Made by a program: the position numbers and the translations under genes. The notes under the pieces are model-generated. The model was not told the DNA's origin and did no database searches. It saw nothing but the letters and a program-made list of their open reading frames with translations. From Spirosoma arboris (lineage in GTDB: Bacteria > Bacteroidota > Bacteroidia > Cytophagales > Spirosomataceae), in NCBI RefSeq assembly GCF_009754945.1, contig NZ_WPIN01000008.1, positions 310,001 through 374,000 on the forward strand: a stretch of DNA of 64,000 bases, in the 5' to 3' direction. Each line of letters opens with the position of its first letter. Position 1 is the stretch's first letter. Below are positions 60,197-64,000 of this stretch, piece after piece.

Positions 60197-60367
60197 CTAA
60201 GCCTCATGAATTAGGGGCTTGATTTGTTCGGCCATTTCTGGCGTAACCGTTACCTGATGGGCTTCTTGCGCATGTTGCGCGGCTAATTGTAGCACTTCGG
60301 CTTCACTTCCGGCCTGGATGATACCTGGGCAATCGAAACCAACGTCTTTGCAGTGTAGTACTTTCAT
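60197..60367 (-). CDS. DUF1059 domain-containing protein, 56 aa
   Basis: ATG 60365-60367 to TAG 60197-60199. MKVLHCKDVGFDCPGIIQAG carries the family cysteines Cys6 and Cys13 in the HCKDVGFDCPG motif. EAEVLQLAAQHAQEAHQVTV and TPEMAEQIKPLI complete the domain (PF06348). The protein fills exactly one domain. The cysteine/His pattern suggests metal or redox function, but none is established. It is 16 bases upstream of the exported DsrE gene; both involve Cys chemistry, which suggests a common sulfur- or redox-related role. Confidence 0.85.
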   Translation of the reverse strand: MKVLHCKDVGFDCPGIIQAGSEAEVLQLAAQHAQEAHQVTVTPEMAEQIKPLIHEA

Positions 60368-60565
60368 GGATGTAGGGATTTTGGGGTGAACTTTTGACGG
60401 TTTTTAGTTTGCCTTCAGTTTGATGAACTAAAGCTACTACAGCAAGGCAGTACCCAAAGGGGAGACTATATAGAAGGCGGACTTGGCTTTAAAGACGGTG
60501 GAAATGAGGCTATAATCGGCCTGATTTCTGGCCGAAAGAGGGGAGACCAAGCGTTTCATGAACGC

Positions 60566-62038
60566 TTACCTCCGCCAAACTGTCTTCCGTAACCCTACAT
60601 ATCCACCAACAGTATTAGTATATAATTCACCAATATCAGCGGCAACAGATGCTGTTAGCGATAAACCACCCAGCCAGGACAGTGGCATACCAATCTGTAC
60701 TATCGAAGACAATTGTTTTGGCGAACCTGCGAAAGGTTCAGCATAAGTTCCCAGATTTTGGCTGTATGATAGTTTCGCCATTAAAGTCATCCGGTGTGCT
60801 ACCGTAGCCCGTAAGCCAATATGAGCCATCTGAAGACGATTATTGTTTACAGTTAAGCTCGTTGCGGTCTGGTATTCCGGCTTGCTATCCTGCCTTAATG
60901 TAATAAAAGGGGTTCCTAGAATATGATTTTTATAAGCCCATCCCTCCTTATATTGCTCATTGTTAAAATAATTATCATTGCCTGACAGGCCATTCCAAGG
61001 GGCAAATATTGCGCCACTCTGGCTCAGTGTAGTTAGGAATTCGACCAGAAAATCGTCGACGTGGAAGCCAGATGAACCAGATCGTAACGGTCGAATTCGA
61101 AGACCACTTAGCCCATCCGGCACGTTCTTGAAAAACATACCTGAGGCATCATCATAGCTATGCTGGTGATAGAACATCAAATTGACCGACGCTAGTCTTA
61201 ACTCGGCGCCAAAATCAATGCTGCCAACATGATTGCCGTATAGATTGACATAATCAAAAGACGTAATACGGGGATTATTCAAGCCATCTGTCCGAATAGC
61301 CAGGAAAACATTTGGGAAATCACGTAGCTCACCAGGAAGCTGGCCATTAACGGCATAATGATAATCTAAGTAATCGGAATGGCCACCCCACTGGACATTA
61401 TGGTTAATGCCGGCATATAAGCGCACAGGAGAGGAGGGTTTGCCGACTCTGAATATAACCGATTTCTGGTGCAGAAACGAATGCTGCATATAGTCGGTAT
61501 TGGCAAACCAACCGTGGGCTATAAAAGCGTTGATAGCCAGCCATTGCCTGCGCCCCAATGGCGCAAATCCTTTTGTTCCAAACTGAACTTTAGGAATCGG
61601 CAGCGCATTCCCCGACCAGGAGTAAGACCCCGAAGAGAGCGTGGTGTCAACCAGACCAATGACCTCTTTTCGGCGGCCAATTATGAACTGAATTTGTCGA
61701 TGGGACAGCTTTACGTAATATTCGGGAGCGAGCAGTTGATTCTCTTTTCCCGCATTCCCAACAGCTTCAGCGGCATAACTAAGCACCCAGGCACGAGCTG
61801 CTGATTTACGCATAGTGTCGGTGAGGGAAACAGAGCCTGCCACGCCCACCCGCAACGTACCGACTGGTGATGAATAAGGCACTACCCCAAATTGATTTGC
61901 CCTCAGCCAGAATGGCGTCCGGTCTGCTGATGAAACCAGCCCACCCACTTCTATATAAGCTTGATGATTACTTGTCTGGGCATGGATGGGAGAATAAATA
62001 ATACTAGTTAGTAAGATAATGGTGGAGAGATGTTTCAT
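60566..62038 (-). CDS. Capsule assembly Wzi family outer-membrane protein
   Basis: 490 residues with a signal peptide (STIILLTSIIYSPIHAQ). The Wzi-family start is visible: YIEVGGLVSSADRTPFWLRA and NQFGVVPYSS. Repeated amphipathic strands follow (YYVKLSHRQIQFIIGRRKEV, RLYAGINHNVQWGGHSDYLD). The end reads VAADIGELYTNTVGGYVGLRK. E. coli Wzi binds capsule at the surface; Bacteroidota members are less well defined. A short hairpin overlaps its stop codon (60549-60567). No wza/wzc genes are near. Confidence 0.85.
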   Translation of the reverse strand: MKHLSTIILLTSIIYSPIHAQTSNHQAYIEVGGLVSSADRTPFWLRANQFGVVPYSSPVGTLRVGVAGSVSLTDTMRKSAARAWVLSYAAEAVGNAGKENQLLAPEYYVKLSHRQIQFIIGRRKEVIGLVDTTLSSGSYSWSGNALPIPKVQFGTKGFAPLGRRQWLAINAFIAHGWFANTDYMQHSFLHQKSVIFRVGKPSSPVRLYAGINHNVQWGGHSDYLDYHYAVNGQLPGELRDFPNVFLAIRTDGLNNPRITSFDYVNLYGNHVGSIDFGAELRLASVNLMFYHQHSYDDASGMFFKNVPDGLSGLRIRPLRSGSSGFHVDDFLVEFLTTLSQSGAIFAPWNGLSGNDNYFNNEQYKEGWAYKNHILGTPFITLRQDSKPEYQTATSLTVNNNRLQMAHIGLRATVAHRMTLMAKLSYSQNLGTYAEPFAGSPKQLSSIVQIGMPLSWLGGLSLTASVAADIGELYTNTVGGYVGLRKTVWRR

Positions 62039-62365
62039 GCAGAGGAAGGAAAGTCAACTTATATAAATATCCACTAGTATACATACATATTATGGTACAT
62101 ATAGCCATTGCGTTATTATTACGTTATTTGAACGTAAATCTTTTTAGTAAACGGCAACTTATAGAAGCCAAATAGCGTGCCTGAATGAAGAAAAGTATAG
62201 TTTGATCTAACAGCAGCATGATATTGCCCGATGCAAATGTTAAATAAGTATAAATCAAGAACTTATTAACAATTCTTAACGATGTAGGTAATCTAAGAAA
62301 GCAAACTCCGACTGTAGTTTTGGCGACTTCTTACACAAATACATATCGCTAAAATCTCTACGTCT
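62039..62365. other. AT-rich intergenic spacer
   Basis: 327 bases between divergent genes (Wzi-like and DUF2723). It holds no recognisable RNA, hairpin or small protein. The TAAAATCTC stretch before ATG 62366 is at best a weak -7 element. The minus-strand frame overlapping its right end is not protein-like. Confidence 0.35.
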
Positions 62366-64000
62366 ATGCTCTCGTTTAAACGCCTGAACAATTTGACTGG
62401 CTGGCTCATTTTTGCAATTGCCTTCACCACCTACGCCATGACCGTAGAACGAACGGCCAGCTTCTGGGACTGTGGTGAGTTTATTGCTTCGTCCTTCAAA
62501 CTCCAGATTCCTCACCCGCCCGGCGCACCTTTGTTTCTCTTATTGGGTAGAATCTTCTCGATGCTGTCGCTGGGAGATCTTACCCGCGTAGCCTATTGGG
62601 TCAACATGGGATCTGTTTTGGCCAGTGCGTTCACAATCCTGTTCCTGTTCTGGACCATTACGATGCTTACCCGAAAGCTGTTGAGTAACCGAGACGCTGG
62701 CCAGTCCGAAGAGGAATATACACTTACTGATACGTTGTTGATCATTGGGACGGGGGCCGTTGGTGCGCTGGCCTATACATTCTCGGATACTTTCTGGTTT
62801 TCGGCCGTTGAAGCGGAGGTATACGGTATGTCATCATTTTTTACGGCGATTGTTCTATGGGCAACCTTCAAGTGGGAGCGTATTCAGGATGATGCGGCAG
62901 CTAACCGTTGGCTTGTTCTGATCGCCTATCTCATTGGCTTATCGATCGGTGTTCACTTACTGAATCTGGTTATTATACCGGCGCTGGCCCTTATCTATTA
63001 CTTTAAAAAGTATCCTCAACCAACGTTCTGGGGCGGCACTAGCGCACTGGGTATTGGTTTCGTCGTGCTCGGCATCATTAACGCGTCGATCCCAGGTTTG
63101 CCGGGTATGGCCTTCTTCGTTGAGCGTCTGTTCGTTAATACGTTTGGCCTTCCTTTCAACTCGGGGGTGATTTTCTTTACGCTGGTTTTTCTGGGAGCTG
63201 TTGGCTATGGTATTATCTGGTCTGCCCGCCAAAAACGAGTTGTTCTGAACACATCCCTACTTGGCCTGGCGTTCCTGTTGATTGGCTATGCGTCTTATAT
63301 GCAGGTATTAGTGCGGGCCAGCTTTAATCCACCCATCAACGAAAACGCGCCCAGCGATGTACTGAACTTCAAGTCTTACCAGAATCGGGAACAGTATGGA
63401 AGCCGCTCCCTACTCTTCGGCCCGGTATTTACAGCCCGGCCGATTGATCAGAAAAAAGGAGCGCCGATGTGGAAAAAACAAGGGGACAAGTACGTCATCT
63501 TCGACTATCAGCCCGAGTATATCTATGCACCTGGCGATGAAATGCTATTTCCGCGTTTGTACAGCAGTCAGTTCAATCACCTACAACTCTACCGGCAGAT
63601 GCTTGGCCTGGCAGAAGGTCAGAAACCGACCATGGGTGATAACCTCCGATTTCTGTTTACCTACCAGTTAAACCATATGTGGTGGCGCTACCTGATGTGG
63701 AACTTCACCGGGCGGGAAAGCGACGAAGAGGGAGCTGGTTATTTACTGCCCTGGTCGTCGGATCAGAACGTACCTGACCTGTTGAAAGCTAATAAGGCTC
63801 ACGACAATTTCTACATGCTGCCGTTTTTACTAGGGCTCTTCGGCCTGCTATTTCAGTACGTTCGTCGCCGTCACGACTTCCTGATTATCGGCTTCCTGTT
63901 TCTAATTACGGGGATTGGTCTTCAGGTTTTCCTCAACTCACCACCCTCCGAGCCGCGCGAACGCGATTATATCTATGTTGGATCGTACTACTTCTTTGCC
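62366..64000 (+). CDS. DUF2723 membrane protein, 5' part (runs off the window)
   Basis: ATG 62366 opens a frame of 545 codons that is still open at the last base. MLSFKRLNNLTGWLIFAIAF, then ERTASFWDCGEFIASSFKLQ and IPHPPGAPLFLLLGRIFSML, form the PF11028 (DUF2723) signature. The Asp/Glu pair in WDCGEF is at the place of the catalytic acidic loop in GT-C enzymes. About ten helices are visible. In Bacteroidota some members are protein O-mannosyltransferase-like. The mid-region (NREQYGSRSLLFGPVFTARP) is a periplasmic loop. The C-terminus is missing. Confidence 0.9.
   Translation, partial: MLSFKRLNNLTGWLIFAIAFTTYAMTVERTASFWDCGEFIASSFKLQIPHPPGAPLFLLLGRIFSMLSLGDLTRVAYWVNMGSVLASAFTILFLFWTITMLTRKLLSNRDAGQSEEEYTLTDTLLIIGTGAVGALAYTFSDTFWFSAVEAEVYGMSSFFTAIVLWATFKWERIQDDAAANRWLVLIAYLIGLSIGVHLLNLVIIPALALIYYFKKYPQPTFWGGTSALGIGFVVLGIINASIPGLPGMAFFVERLFVNTFGLPFNSGVIFFTLVFLGAVGYGIIWSARQKRVVLNTSLLGLAFLLIGYASYMQVLVRASFNPPINENAPSDVLNFKSYQNREQYGSRSLLFGPVFTARPIDQKKGAPMWKKQGDKYVIFDYQPEYIYAPGDEMLFPRLYSSQFNHLQLYRQMLGLAEGQKPTMGDNLRFLFTYQLNHMWWRYLMWNFTGRESDEEGAGYLLPWSSDQNVPDLLKANKAHDNFYMLPFLLGLFGLLFQYVRRRHDFLIIGFLFLITGIGLQVFLNSPPSEPRERDYIYVGSYYFFA

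Noticed and set aside
62276..62515. 79-codon minus-strand frame before the DUF2723 gene
   Set aside because: Overlaps the clear DUF2723 N-terminus and is not protein-like.
1..64000. tRNA, rRNA, insertion sequences, phage genes, toxin-antitoxin or restriction systems
   Set aside because: No cloverleaf, rRNA segment, transposase, integrase or defence-gene signature was recognised on reading both strands; a covariance-model search could still find a small RNA.

Overview
The window reads as chromosomal DNA of an aerobic Bacteroidota bacterium, most likely a Spirosoma-like member of the Cytophagales. The support is a type IX secretion (gliding-motility-type) C-terminal sorting domain, DUF5686 and OMP_b-brl_3 outer-membrane proteins, a Wzi-family protein, a DUF2723 membrane protein, DUF1080 and Kelch proteins, LytS/LytTR pairs, an aerobic-type (FGE) sulfatase-maturation enzyme, and repeated TAnnTTTG promoter elements just upstream of starts. 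No phage, plasmid, insertion sequence, CRISPR array, rRNA or tRNA was found. It looks like ordinary chromosome with many short transcription units separated by strong hairpins.

Layout. 0-6.6 kb: tail of an ECF sigma factor, a gene remnant, a tiny membrane protein, a large T9SS cargo protein, an acidic small protein, two convergent L,D-transpeptidases and an EcsC protein. 6.6-13.4 kb (minus strand): a probable operon CocE-type hydrolase > AraC regulator > TetX-like flavin monooxygenase > unknown protein, then a small membrane protein, a class-C beta-lactamase-fold hydrolase and a beta-barrel. 13.4-24.5 kb: EamA transporter; a lipoprotein sulfatase with its own lipoprotein formylglycine-generating enzyme; a hairpin repeat cluster; ABC-F ATPase; flavoprotein disulfide reductase; trpS; maeB; MenI-like thioesterase. 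24.5-31 kb: histidine phosphatase, LytS/LytTR pair 1, DUF3298 lipoprotein, group II truncated haemoglobin, ald with a divergent Lrp/AsnC regulator. 31-43 kb: sedolisin peptidase, nitronate monooxygenase, Kelch, DUF1080, DUF1624 membrane protein, SDR, LytS/LytTR pair 2, a glycosyltransferase and an RluA-type pseudouridine synthase. 43-52 kb: a GT2/GT-C glycosyltransferase pair, two large outer-membrane barrels flanking a DUF4405/NTF2-like fusion. 52-64 kb: pgmB, DUF4386 protein, a cluster of very small membrane/lipoprotein genes on the minus strand (54.0-55.5 kb), a 1304-residue multi-sensor hybrid histidine kinase, a DUF1059-DsrE pair, a Wzi-family protein, and the 5' part of a DUF2723 protein that runs off the end.

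Functional threads: envelope and outer-membrane biology (transpeptidases, T9SS cargo, barrels, Wzi, glycosyltransferases, DUF2723), sulfate ester/polysaccharide use (sulfatase+FGE, DUF1080), redox and detoxification (TetX-like, NMO, trHb, disulfide reductase, DsrE) and signalling (two LytS/LytTR pairs plus a phosphorelay kinase). Several genes here are too short for a 60-residue cut-off or have no ATG: 604-729 (+), 54082-54231 (-), the start-less lipoprotein ending at 54756 (-), 55352-55450 (-), DUF1059 at 60197-60367 (-), and the remnant at 221-394 (-). The intergenic inverted repeats, some with perfect 25-27 bp stems, are the most distinctive non-coding feature.
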